NCBI RefSeq assembly: GCF_015999245.1
Contig: NZ_JAEAMR010000009.1
Location: 247,531-311,530 of the forward strand
Direction: 5' to 3'
DNA from: Streptomyces sp. AV19
GTDB lineage: Bacteria > Actinomycetota > Actinomycetes > Streptomycetales > Streptomycetaceae
DNA length: 64,000 nucleotides
The notes below the pieces were generated by a model, which saw only the letters and a list, made by a program, of their open reading frames with translations, had not been told where the DNA came from and searched no databases. Numbering within the stretch: the first letter of the stretch is position 1; every line of letters starts with the position of its first letter. Made by a program: the position numbers and the translations under genes. This document shows positions 18,055-26,825 of the stretch, one piece after another.

Positions 18055-18717
18055 TCACACGCCGGTGAGCAACGCCAGCTCCGTCCCCAAGTTATGCCGC
18101 GCCACCCGCTCCCACCGCTCGTACCCCCGCTCCGTACGGAACAGCCGCGGAAGCCCGAGCAGTTGACGCAGCACATCCGCCCGCCCCGCCCGGAACGCCT
18201 CGTCCGGCACGAACCCGTACTCCTGCCGCACCTCCGCCGCATACGTCGCATACGCCTCGGGCGAGCCGCCCAGCACCGCGAGGTCCGCGTCGCAGAGCAC
18301 CTCGCCGTTCCTGTCCCCGGGGGCCGGGTCGTGACCGACCGTCAGCCGGACGAGCCGGGCCACCTCGGCCACGCGCGCGGCGGGGACGCCCAGTTCGGCC
18401 AGGGCCCGCTCCGCCAGCCGGGCGCTGCGCTCCTCGTTGGTGGAGCGTTCGGGCAGGTAGACCGCGTCGTGGAACCAGGCGGCGAGGCGGACGGCCACCG
18501 GATCCTCGGCGTGGCCGGCCAGTTCGTCCACCCGGTCCAGGACGGCGGCCAGGTGGGTGACCGTGTGGTAGCGGCGCTGCGGTTCGGACCAGCGCTTGAG
18601 GAGCTCCTCGGCGTACGGGCCGGGATCCGGGCCGGGGCGCGGCGCGCCGGCGTCCGCCGACCGGGCCGCGAGGACCGTCCCGGTCCAGCGCTCCTGCAGT
18701 CCATGGGTGGTGGCCAT
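18055..18717 (-). CDS. HD-domain protein, predicted metal-dependent phosphohydrolase
   Basis: 220 residues. Visible motifs are RRYHTVTHLAAVLD with the first His, then LAAWFHDAVY, the HD doublet, and LRTVGHDP-like LVRLTVGHD and DADLAVLG with the later metal-binding Asp. This is the pattern of the large hypothetical HD family seen across Streptomyces and proteobacteria. Substrate unknown. ATG 18717 was taken; GTG 18735 has GAGGA only three bases away, so it is a possible alternative. It is divergent from cutC, with about 55 bases between the two starts. Confidence 0.82.
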   Translation of the reverse strand: MATTHGLQERWTGTVLAARSADAGAPRPGPDPGPYAEELLKRWSEPQRRYHTVTHLAAVLDRVDELAGHAEDPVAVRLAAWFHDAVYLPERSTNEERSARLAERALAELGVPAARVAEVARLVRLTVGHDPAPGDRNGEVLCDADLAVLGGSPEAYATYAAEVRQEYGFVPDEAFRAGRADVLRQLLGLPRLFRTERGYERWERVARHNLGTELALLTGV

Positions 18718-18771
18718 GGGCCAATTGTGGGGCACGCTTCCTCGTCGGTGTCCGCGTGTGGCACCCTTGCT

Positions 18772-18787
18772 ACATGTCTAGACCAAT
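18772..18787 (+). promoter_or_regulatory. DasR dre-like 16-mer over the cutC start codon
   Basis: ACATGTCTAGACCAAT matches 13 of 16 positions of the DasR consensus A(G/C)TGGTCTAGACCA(G/C)T, including the central GTCTAGACCA. It overlaps the ATG of cutC. The codons it imposes (TCT, AGA, CCA, ATT) are rare in this genome, which suggests the DNA sequence itself is under selection. Confidence 0.5.
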
Positions 18788-19478
18788 TCTCGAGGTAATC
18801 GCGCTCGGCCCGGAGGACGCGGCGGCGGCACAGGCCGGCGGGGCGGACCGGCTGGAACTGGTCAGCGACATGGCCGCCGACGGCCTGACCCCCGCGCGCG
18901 AGACCTTCGCCCGGGTGCGGTCGGCCTGCGACCTGCCCGTCCGCGTGATGCTGCGGGCGTCCAACGACTTCTCCGCCGGCGGCCCGGCCGGGCTGGACGC
19001 GCTCTGCGCGACGGCGGCGGAGCTGCGGGCGGAGGGGGCGTCGGAGTACGTCCTCGGCTTCCTCGACGACGACGGCCTGGCCGACCTCGCGGCGGTGACG
19101 GCCGTGGTGGAGGCGATCGGGCCGCAGGCACGGTGGACCTTCCACCGGGCGATCGACCGCGCCGCGGACCGGGACGCCCTGCGCAAGCAGCTCGCGGACC
19201 GGCCCGGCCTGGACACCTACCTCACCGCCGGCTCGCCGTCCGGCGTGGACGACGGCCTGGCGACGCTGCTGGCCGAGGCGGCGCGCGGGGACGACGCGGG
19301 GTACGAGCCGCGGATCCTGGCCGGCGGCGGACTGGCGCTCAAGCACGTACCGGTGCTGCGGGCCGCCGGGATCGACGGATTCCACATCGGCGGCGCCTCG
19401 CGCCCGGCCGGCTGGTCGGGCCCGGTGGACGCGGGAGCGGTACGCGTGTGGCGGGAGGCGCTGGACAGCGGCGCGTAG
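18774..19478 (+). CDS. cutC: CutC-family protein
   Basis: 234 residues with the CutC TIM-barrel pattern: LEVIALGPEDAAAAQAGGADRLELV at the start, then LTPARETFARVR, VRVMLRA, TFHRAIDRA, and the closing ILAGGGLALKHVPVLRAAGIDGFHIGG. CutC was named for copper handling in E. coli, but a direct copper role is disputed and the enzymatic activity is unknown. The N-terminal codons are unusually AT-rich because the start overlaps a DasR-like site. It converges on murQ with a gap of only four bases. Confidence 0.92.
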   Translation: MSRPILEVIALGPEDAAAAQAGGADRLELVSDMAADGLTPARETFARVRSACDLPVRVMLRASNDFSAGGPAGLDALCATAAELRAEGASEYVLGFLDDDGLADLAAVTAVVEAIGPQARWTFHRAIDRAADRDALRKQLADRPGLDTYLTAGSPSGVDDGLATLLAEAARGDDAGYEPRILAGGGLALKHVPVLRAAGIDGFHIGGASRPAGWSGPVDAGAVRVWREALDSGA

Positions 19479-19482
19479 CGGG

Positions 19483-20421
19483 CTACCGCTCCCGCGCCGC
19501 GTCCAGTGCGGGACGCAGCCGGCCGTCCGCCGCCGCCAGCAGCCGGGCGGCGGCCGGCCCGTCCACCCCGCCCAGCAGCACGAGGATCGCGTTCTTCACC
19601 TCGCCGCCCGTCTCCGCGAGCGCCGCCTCGATCTCCGCGTCCCCCGCCCCCGTGGCCTGCGCGACGATCCGCCGCGCCCGGGCGCGCAGCTTGTCGTTGG
19701 AGGCGCGGAGGTCGACCATCAGGTTCCCGTAGGTCTTGCCGAGCCGGACCATCGTGATGGTCGAGATCATGTTGAGGACGAGCTTCTGGGCCGTGCCGGC
19801 CTTCAACCGGGTGGATCCGGTGATCAGTTCGGGCCCGGTGACCACCTCGATCGCGTGCTCCGCCGCCGCCCCCAGCGCGGACCCCGCGTTGCAGGACAGC
19901 CCGACCGTCAGCGCCCCGGCCCGCCGCGCGTGCTCGACGGCCCCGACCGCGTACGGCGTGCGGCCGGACGCGGAGACGCCGACGACCGCGTCGTCGGCCG
20001 TCAGCCCGAGCGCGGCCAGGTCGGCCACCGCCGCCTCCGCCCGGTCCTCCGCCCCCTCGACCGCGTTGACCAGCGCGTCCGGCCCGCCCGCGACGAGCCC
20101 GACCACCTGCCCCGGGCCGGTGGCGAAGGTCGGCGGGCACTCGCTCGCGTCCAGCACGCCGAGCCGGCCAGCCGTGCCGGCGCCCGCGTAGACCAGCCGG
20201 CCGCCGCGGCCCATCCGTTCGGCGATGGCGTCGATCGCGGCGGCGATCCGGGGGAGCTGCCCGGCGACGGCGGCGGCGACCGCCGCGTCGTCGGCGTTCA
20301 TCAGCTCGGCGATGGCCCGGGTCGGCAGCCGGTCGAGGTCCGCGAGCTCGGGGCGGAACGCCTCGGTGGTCAGCGCCGCGAGCTGGGCGCGGAGGGCCGC
20401 GAAGGCGGCGGTGGACGTCAT
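19483..20421 (-). CDS. murQ: N-acetylmuramic acid 6-phosphate etherase
   Basis: 312 residues, cytoplasmic SIS-fold lyase. It splits MurNAc-6-phosphate into GlcNAc-6-phosphate and D-lactate, the key step of muropeptide sugar recycling. LVYAGAGTAGRLGVLDASECPPTF is the family signature, followed by GVSASGRTPYAVGA (SIS motif) and TRLKAGTAQKLVLNMIST. The C-terminus has the usual UBA-like helices. Its ATG overlaps the stop of the RpiR gene (ATGA), so the two are one operon. NagA at 36.4 kb would take the product further. Confidence 0.95.
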   Translation of the reverse strand: MTSTAAFAALRAQLAALTTEAFRPELADLDRLPTRAIAELMNADDAAVAAAVAGQLPRIAAAIDAIAERMGRGGRLVYAGAGTAGRLGVLDASECPPTFATGPGQVVGLVAGGPDALVNAVEGAEDRAEAAVADLAALGLTADDAVVGVSASGRTPYAVGAVEHARRAGALTVGLSCNAGSALGAAAEHAIEVVTGPELITGSTRLKAGTAQKLVLNMISTITMVRLGKTYGNLMVDLRASNDKLRARARRIVAQATGAGDAEIEAALAETGGEVKNAILVLLGGVDGPAAARLLAAADGRLRPALDAARER

Positions 20422-21365
20422 CGGTGATCCTCTGCCGGGTCGTGGCGGTGGACGAGCGCCTCGTAGGAGGCGGACAGGGCGGGCGCCGCGCGGTCGTACG
20501 TCCGCTGCGCGACGCCGACGAACAGGCAGTCCACGACGAGGAGCTGGCTCGTCCGGCTGGACATCGCCGCCGGGCGCAGCTCGCTCTCCCGCGCCGAGGA
20601 CGTGGTCAGGACGTGATCGGCGTACTGCCCTATCCCGCCGTCCGGGCGGCCGGTGACCGCGACCGTGGTCGCGCCGTGCTCGAAGGCGACCCGCAGCGGC
20701 TCGATGACGTCCGTCGTGGCGCCCGAATGGCTGATCGCGAGCGCCACGTCGCCCGGGCGCAGCTGGACGGCGGTGGTGACGGCCAGGTGGGGGTCGGGGG
20801 GCGCGTGCGCGATGAGCCCGATCCGCAGCAGCTTCTGGACCAGGTCCTGGCCGACGAGATGGGAGGCGCCTATGCCGTAGACGTCGACGCGCCGGGCCGT
20901 CGCGAGCGCGGCCACGGCCGCCTCCAGGGCCGTGGTGTCGAGGGCGGCGGCCGTGTCGGCCAGGCAGCGCGCCTCCTCGTGGGCGAGCTTGGCGACCACC
21001 CGGTCCAGCGGGTCGTCCACGGTGATGTCCGGGGTGACGGCCGGGGCCCGGCCGGCCGCCTGCTCGGCGGCGAGCGCGGCGAGGGCGAGGCGCAGATGGC
21101 GGTAGCCCGGGTAGCCCAGGGCGCGGGCGGTGCGCACGACGGTGGCCTCGCTGGTGCCGGTGCGCTCCGCGAGGGCCGTGACGGTGAGCGCGGCGGAACC
21201 GGCCGGGTCGGCCACCAGGGCGTCGGCCACGCGCTGCATGGAGCGGGTCATGGACGGGGCGAGCGTGCGGACCTTGGCGACCAGGGCGGCCGGGGGCGGG
21301 AGCACGGGGGAATGCCGCAGGGGACGGAGCGGAGCTTCGGCGCTTTCCTTCGGATCGCGGCTCAC
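20418..21365 (-). CDS. RpiR-family transcriptional regulator (MurR-like)
   Basis: About 315 residues: an N-terminal HTH (SMQRVADALVADPAG, ALAERTGTSEATVVRTARALGY) and a C-terminal SIS domain (VDVYGIGASHLVGQDLVQKLLRIG, LAISHSGATTDVIE). SIS domains in this family sense sugar phosphates; with murQ next door, MurNAc-6-phosphate or GlcNAc-6-phosphate is the natural candidate. GTG 21365 was chosen because it begins just after an operator-like palindrome; the longer frame to 21446 runs through that site. The PTS gene at 22347 may be part of its regulon. Confidence 0.88.
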   Translation of the reverse strand: MSRDPKESAEAPLRPLRHSPVLPPPAALVAKVRTLAPSMTRSMQRVADALVADPAGSAALTVTALAERTGTSEATVVRTARALGYPGYRHLRLALAALAAEQAAGRAPAVTPDITVDDPLDRVVAKLAHEEARCLADTAAALDTTALEAAVAALATARRVDVYGIGASHLVGQDLVQKLLRIGLIAHAPPDPHLAVTTAVQLRPGDVALAISHSGATTDVIEPLRVAFEHGATTVAVTGRPDGGIGQYADHVLTTSSARESELRPAAMSSRTSQLLVVDCLFVGVAQRTYDRAAPALSASYEALVHRHDPAEDHR

Positions 21366-21369
21366 ACCG

Positions 21370-21384
21370 TGAAAGGTATTTTCG
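21370..21384. promoter_or_regulatory. Candidate RpiR operator
   Basis: TGAAAGGTATTTTCG is a near-palindrome (GAAA-N5-TTTC), five bases upstream of the RpiR start. It resembles TGAAA-type half-sites reported for sugar-phosphate RpiR regulators. Position suggests autoregulation; this is inference. Confidence 0.45.
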
Positions 21385-21427
21385 GCCCGATGTGCCGTCA
21401 ACCTCCGGTGTCCCGGACAATGGCGCC

Positions 21428-21790
21428 ATGGAGCTCGAACAAGCACTGCACGCGGCCCGGGCCCTCGTCCTCGCCGACCTGACCGCCGGGCGCGTGGCCG
21501 AGCCGGACATCGTCTCCCTGGTCGAGGACGCGGTGGCGGCGCGGCGGTGGTGGGTCGAGCAGTGGCCGGAGGGCGCCGCCTTCGTGGCCGGGCTCATCGC
21601 CCAGGACGTCCAGGACGCGCTGCTGGAACGGCACGGCCGCTGGCCGCTGTGCCCGGTGTGCGTGCACTCGGGCGATCCCCACGCGCTGGAGGTCGAGCCG
21701 GAGCTGGGCCCCGACCCGCACTGGGCCTGCACGAAGCAGGCGGTGCTGGTGGCACCGGTGGGCCACCTCTCCTCCGCACTGCACGACTGA
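21428..21790 (+). CDS. Conserved hypothetical protein with CPVC motif
   Basis: 120 residues starting MELEQALHAARALVLADLTAG, helical in the first half, with a short CPVCVH knuckle at about 77-82 that may hold a metal with the later WACTK Cys. I do not recognise a named family, though the block WPLCPVCVHSGDPHALEVEPEL looks conserved in Streptomyces. It is followed after four bases by the DUF4031 gene, so both are probably cotranscribed. It is divergent from the RpiR gene. Confidence 0.68.
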   Translation: MELEQALHAARALVLADLTAGRVAEPDIVSLVEDAVAARRWWVEQWPEGAAFVAGLIAQDVQDALLERHGRWPLCPVCVHSGDPHALEVEPELGPDPHWACTKQAVLVAPVGHLSSALHD

Positions 21791-21794
21791 CCCC

Positions 21795-22073
21795 ATGGCT
21801 CTGTACATCGACCCGCCGCTGTGGCCCGGCCACGGCCGGATGTGGTCCCACCTGGTGAGCGACGCGAGCTTCGAGGAACTGCACGCGTTCGCGGCCCGGA
21901 TGGGCCTGCCGCCCCGGGCGTTCGACGGTGACCACTACGACGTGGCGTCGTCGGCGTACGGGGACGCCGTGCGGCTGGGCGCGGTGGAGATCAGCAGCCG
22001 GGAGGTGGTCCGGGTGCTGGTGGGCGCGGGCTTGCGCCGGAGGAAGGGCTTGCGGAGGCGGGGGCTGGTGTAG
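21795..22073 (+). CDS. DUF4031 domain protein
   Basis: 92 residues. YIDPPLWPGHGRMWSHLVSD, FEELHAFAARMGLPPRAFDGDHYDV and the closing AVEISSREVVRVLVGAGLRRR cover the whole DUF4031 pattern. The domain is a small actinobacterial and gammaproteobacterial family of unknown function, with conserved Trp-His and Asp-His-Tyr clusters that could bind a metal or ligand. It lies four bases behind the CPVC gene in the same operon. Confidence 0.85.
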   Translation: MALYIDPPLWPGHGRMWSHLVSDASFEELHAFAARMGLPPRAFDGDHYDVASSAYGDAVRLGAVEISSREVVRVLVGAGLRRRKGLRRRGLV

Positions 22074-22084
22074 GGGGGTATTTG

Positions 22085-22320
22085 CCCCAGCCCCGCCCTT
22101 TCACCGTTTCTCCCGGGCTCCGCCCGGCCCCGAGCGCGGCTCCGCCGCGCGGTCGGGCGGGGGCTCCGCCCCCTGCACCCCCGAAACCGCGCTCCGGGCG
22201 CTGTCCTCAAGCGCCGGACGGGCTGATTCAGCCCGTCCGGCGCTTGAGGACAGCGCCCGGAGGGCACTTGCGCGGCGGAGCCGCGCTCGGGGCCCGGGGC
22301 CGTGCCCCGGTTACGGGAAG
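22085..22320. repeat. Intergenic repeat mosaic with gene-end tag
   Basis: About 270 non-coding bases between DUF4031 and the PTS gene. The tag ccccgccctttcaccgtttc starts 18 bases after the DUF4031 stop. It is followed by cggggctccg-type hairpins, a long perfect palindrome (separate entry), and a gcggcggagccgcgc stem. Confidence 0.85.
22192..22262. repeat. Perfect inverted repeat with 35-bp arms
   Basis: Arms 22192-22226 and 22228-22262 are exact reverse complements around a single central base. The core tcctcaagcgccggacgggct appears as a half or degraded copy at 18021, 53405-53463 and 57504-57546. It would act as a strong bidirectional terminator in RNA and could extrude as a cruciform in DNA. 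Confidence 0.92.
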
Positions 22321-22346
22321 GGGCGGGGTGGGGGAAAAGAAAACCC

Positions 22347-23798
22347 ATGCCCCCACCCGCGCCCCACACCCGCCCCCTCGCCCCCGCCCTCCTCCCCCTC
22401 CTCGGCGGCCCCGCCAACATCGTCTCCGCCACCACCTGCATGACCCGCCTCCGCCTCACCCTCCACGACCCCACCGCCCTCCGCGCCGCCGAACTCCGCG
22501 CCCTCCCCGGCGTCCTCGGCCTCGTCACCGACGCCGAGACCTGCCAGATCGTCCTGGGTCCGGGGGCCGTCACCCGGGTCGCGGCCGACCTCGAACAGCT
22601 CCGCCGCGCGGAGACGCTCCGCACCGAGCACAGGACCCGCAACGCCACCCCGCCCAAACTCGCCCTCCGCCGCGTCGCCCAGATCTTCGTCCCCCTGATC
22701 CCGGCCCTGATCGGCTGCGGGATCGTCGCCGGCCTCGCGGGCCTGCTCGCCAACCTGCACCGCCTGCCGGGGCTCGTCACGGCGCTCACCGCCACCGCCT
22801 CCGGCTTCATGTCGCTGATCGCGGTGTTCGTCGGGTACAACACCGCGAAGGAGTTCGGCGGGACGCCCGTCCTCGGCGGCGCGGTGGCCGCGGTCACGGT
22901 CTGGCCGGGGGTCGCCCAGGTGCACGCGTTCGGCGCACGGCTGACGCCCGGTCAGGGCGGGGTGCTCGGCGCGCTCGCCGCGGCACTCCTGGCCGTGTAC
23001 GTGGAGAGGGCGTGCCGCCGCCTCGTGCCCGAGACGCTCGGCGTCCTGGTCGTGCCGACGGTCACGGTCCTGCTCCCGGGGCTGGTCGCGCTCTACGGGC
23101 TGATGTGGCTGTCGGGCGAAGTCGCCACCGTCGTCGGGCAGTTCGCGGACCGGCTGCCGGCCGAGGGCGGCGCGGCCGCCGGGCTGGTGCTGGGCGGGCT
23201 GTTCCTGCCGCTGGTCATGCTGGGGCTGCACCAGGCGCTGATCCCGGTGCACACCACGCTGATCGCCCAGCAGGGCTCCACGGTCCTGCTGCCGCTGCTC
23301 GCGACGGCGGGCGCGGGGCAGGTCGGCGCGGCGCTGGCGGTGTACGTCCGGGTGGCCCGGGACGCGGCCGTGCGCCGGACGGTCCGGTCCGCGCTGCCGG
23401 CGGGCCTGCTGGGCATCGGGGAGCCGTTGATCTACGGGGTGTCGCTGCCGCTGGGCCGCCCGTTCGTCACGGCGTGCGTCGGCGGGGCGATCGGCGGCGG
23501 CTTCCTGGGCCTGCTGGAACAGTTCGGCGGCGCGATCGGCGCCACCGCGATCGGCCCCTCGGGCTGGGCCCTGTTCCCGCTGCTCAAGGGGGAGCACGGG
23601 GTGCTGCGCGCGGCGGCCGTCTACGGCGCGGGGCTCGCGGCGGGGTACGCGGCCGGCTTCGTCACCACATACCTCTTCGGATTCCCCGCCGAGAAGGAGG
23701 CCGAGAAGGAGAAGCTTGCCCCGGAGCCGGAAAACGCCCGAGGGCGGCACCCCCGTGACAACGGGGATGCCGCCCTCGGCTCGGTTCAGGACCGGTGA
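22347..23798 (+). CDS. PTS EIIBC permease, glucose/MurNAc superfamily
   Basis: About 483 residues. The N-terminal EIIB domain carries the phosphocysteine in SATTCMTRLRL (Cys31). The membrane EIIC domain follows, with FVPLIPALIGCGIVAGLAGLL, KEFGGTPVLGG and the signature GIGEPLIYGVSLPLG. There is no EIIA domain, so phosphate must come from a separate EIIA, as in MurP. Location beside murQ and the RpiR gene suggests uptake of MurNAc or a related amino sugar as its 6-phosphate. ATG 22347 begins the domain; the ribosome site is weak. The stop lies past a terminator hairpin, so the last about 20 residues are encoded by that hairpin. Confidence 0.88.
   Translation: MPPPAPHTRPLAPALLPLLGGPANIVSATTCMTRLRLTLHDPTALRAAELRALPGVLGLVTDAETCQIVLGPGAVTRVAADLEQLRRAETLRTEHRTRNATPPKLALRRVAQIFVPLIPALIGCGIVAGLAGLLANLHRLPGLVTALTATASGFMSLIAVFVGYNTAKEFGGTPVLGGAVAAVTVWPGVAQVHAFGARLTPGQGGVLGALAAALLAVYVERACRRLVPETLGVLVVPTVTVLLPGLVALYGLMWLSGEVATVVGQFADRLPAEGGAAAGLVLGGLFLPLVMLGLHQALIPVHTTLIAQQGSTVLLPLLATAGAGQVGAALAVYVRVARDAAVRRTVRSALPAGLLGIGEPLIYGVSLPLGRPFVTACVGGAIGGGFLGLLEQFGGAIGATAIGPSGWALFPLLKGEHGVLRAAAVYGAGLAAGYAAGFVTTYLFGFPAEKEAEKEKLAPEPENARGRHPRDNGDAALGSVQDR
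23738..23779. terminator. Bidirectional terminator hairpin between PTS gene and groEL
   Basis: CCGAGGGCGGCA at 23738-23749 pairs with TGCCGCCCTCGG at 23768-23779, with an inner CCCCGT/ACGGGG stem. It lacks a T tract, as is common in Streptomyces. It serves the convergent PTS and groEL transcripts and lies inside the annotated 3' end of the PTS frame. Confidence 0.8.
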
Positions 23799-23818
23799 GC
23801 CCGCGTGGAACGCGTGGC

Positions 23819-25759
<1,941 letters not shown>

Positions 25760-25963
25760 TCAGGCGGTCACCCTCACCATGTCTGCCTGCGGTCCCTTCT
25801 GGCCCTGCGAGATCTCGAACTCGACCCGCTGGCCTTCCTCCAGGGTGCGGTAGCCGTCCATCTGGATCGCGCTGTAGTGGACGAAAACATCCGCACCACC
25901 GTCGACCGCGATGAAGCCGTACCCCTTCTCCGCGTTGAACCACTTGACGGTGCCCTGAGCCAT
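25760..25963 (-). CDS. Cold-shock family RNA-binding protein
   Basis: 67-residue OB-fold protein. [21 protein letters not shown] holds RNP1 (KGYGFI) and DVFVHYSAI holds RNP2 (VFVHY), the single-stranded nucleic acid binding strands. It acts as an RNA chaperone or antiterminator. The length is exactly that of Streptomyces CspA-type proteins. GGGGAG lies upstream of the ATG. It has its own terminator and a leader region of over 400 bases to the next gene, consistent with a long regulatory 5' UTR. Confidence 0.96.
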   Translation of the reverse strand: MAQGTVKWFNAEKGYGFIAVDGGADVFVHYSAIQMDGYRTLEEGQRVEFEISQGQKGPQADMVRVTA

Positions 25964-26313
25964 GCCTAACTCCCCTATTACTGGCCCTTGCGCAGGACCG
26001 CACTTCGCGGACCCGGGTCAGACCTCACCCCTCGTGACACCCAGAGGTGTGCGCCGGAACGCGTCGACCGCGGCTGAATGTATCTGCACGGATGCCGTCT
26101 GCAACAGGTCAGACGGACGAGAAATCCCGGGGAGGCCGAGCGGTGATACCCGGCGAACTGGGGTGGTTCCAGGGCAAGTCGGGCCGGACAGACTGCACCA
26201 TCGCGACAATTCGCGCACGTATTTCCTGTGCAAATTGACGGGTTCTCATATGCGTTCGGCTCTGACACCGAAGGGGGAACGCCCCAACTGTATCGCGCTT
26301 CAACAGACGGAAT
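25964..26313 (-). promoter_or_regulatory. Upstream/leader region of the cold-shock gene
   Basis: About 350 bases of moderate GC without a confident gene. A 46-codon minus frame starts at 26249 (MRTRQFAQEIRARIVAMV) but has no ribosome site. A long leader is normal for csp genes; I cannot mark the transcription start. Confidence 0.45.
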
Positions 26314-26340
26314 CACCCCGTCCGCTTCGCGGCCGGGGTG
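26314..26340 (-). terminator. Terminator after the moaD-like gene
   Basis: CACCCCGTCCGC at 26314-26325 pairs with GCGGcCGGGGTG at 26329-26340 with one bulge and a three-base loop. It stands about 60 bases beyond the stop of the MoaD-like gene on the minus strand. Confidence 0.65.
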
Positions 26341-26401
26341 GTCCGTGTTTTGTACAGGCTTGCTGCGAAAAGGGAGTTGGCGCGCCGCCGGCCGGTGCCG
26401 G

Positions 26402-26677
26402 TCAGCCTCCCGCGACGGCCGGGATGATCGAGACCCCGGCGCCGTCGGGGGTGGGCGCGGCGAGGCCGCCCCCGAAGCGGACGTCGTCGTCGTTGACGTA
26501 GACGTTCACGAAGCGGCGCAGCTTGCCGGCGTCGTCGAGGACGCGGGCCCCGATGCCGGGGTGGCTCCGGTCCAGATCGGCGATCACCTCGGCGAGGGTG
26601 GCCCCCTCGGCGGGGACCTCGGTCTTACCGGCGGTGTAGGTGCGGAGGATGGTGGGGATGCGGACGGTGACGCTCAT
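26402..26677 (-). CDS. MoaD/ThiS-family ubiquitin-like sulfur carrier (CysO-like)
   Basis: 91 residues with the beta-grasp order VRIPTILRTYT, EVIADLDRSHPGI, FVNVYVNDDDVRF and the required C-terminal Gly-Gly (VSIIPAVAGG). After adenylation, that end is thiocarboxylated and donates sulfur. The GTVL-type insertion and the position next to threonine synthase match actinobacterial CysO, which feeds CysM for O-phosphoserine-dependent cysteine synthesis; a molybdopterin role cannot be excluded. It follows thrC on the same strand with about 150 bases between them, which contain a repeat tag. Confidence 0.88.
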   Translation of the reverse strand: MSVTVRIPTILRTYTAGKTEVPAEGATLAEVIADLDRSHPGIGARVLDDAGKLRRFVNVYVNDDDVRFGGGLAAPTPDGAGVSIIPAVAGG

Positions 26678-26749
26678 GGGGTGGGCTCGCTTTCTGGGTG
26701 ATGTGTGTTGTGGTGCGGGTAGTTCATGGGTGCCCGACGGCGTGGTCCG

Positions 26750-26800
26750 CCCCCGCCCCGCCCTTTCACCGTTTCTTCCGGGGCGGGGGCGGGGAGGAAC
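26750..26800. repeat. Gene-end tag and G-rich hairpin
   Basis: ccccgccctttcaccgtttc at about 26756-26775, followed by ccggggcgggggcgggg. It lies between the thrC stop and the moaD-like start, so it interrupts what would otherwise be a tight operon. Confidence 0.75.
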
Positions 26801-26825
26801 AAACCCCCGAGAGACAGCCGCCCCG

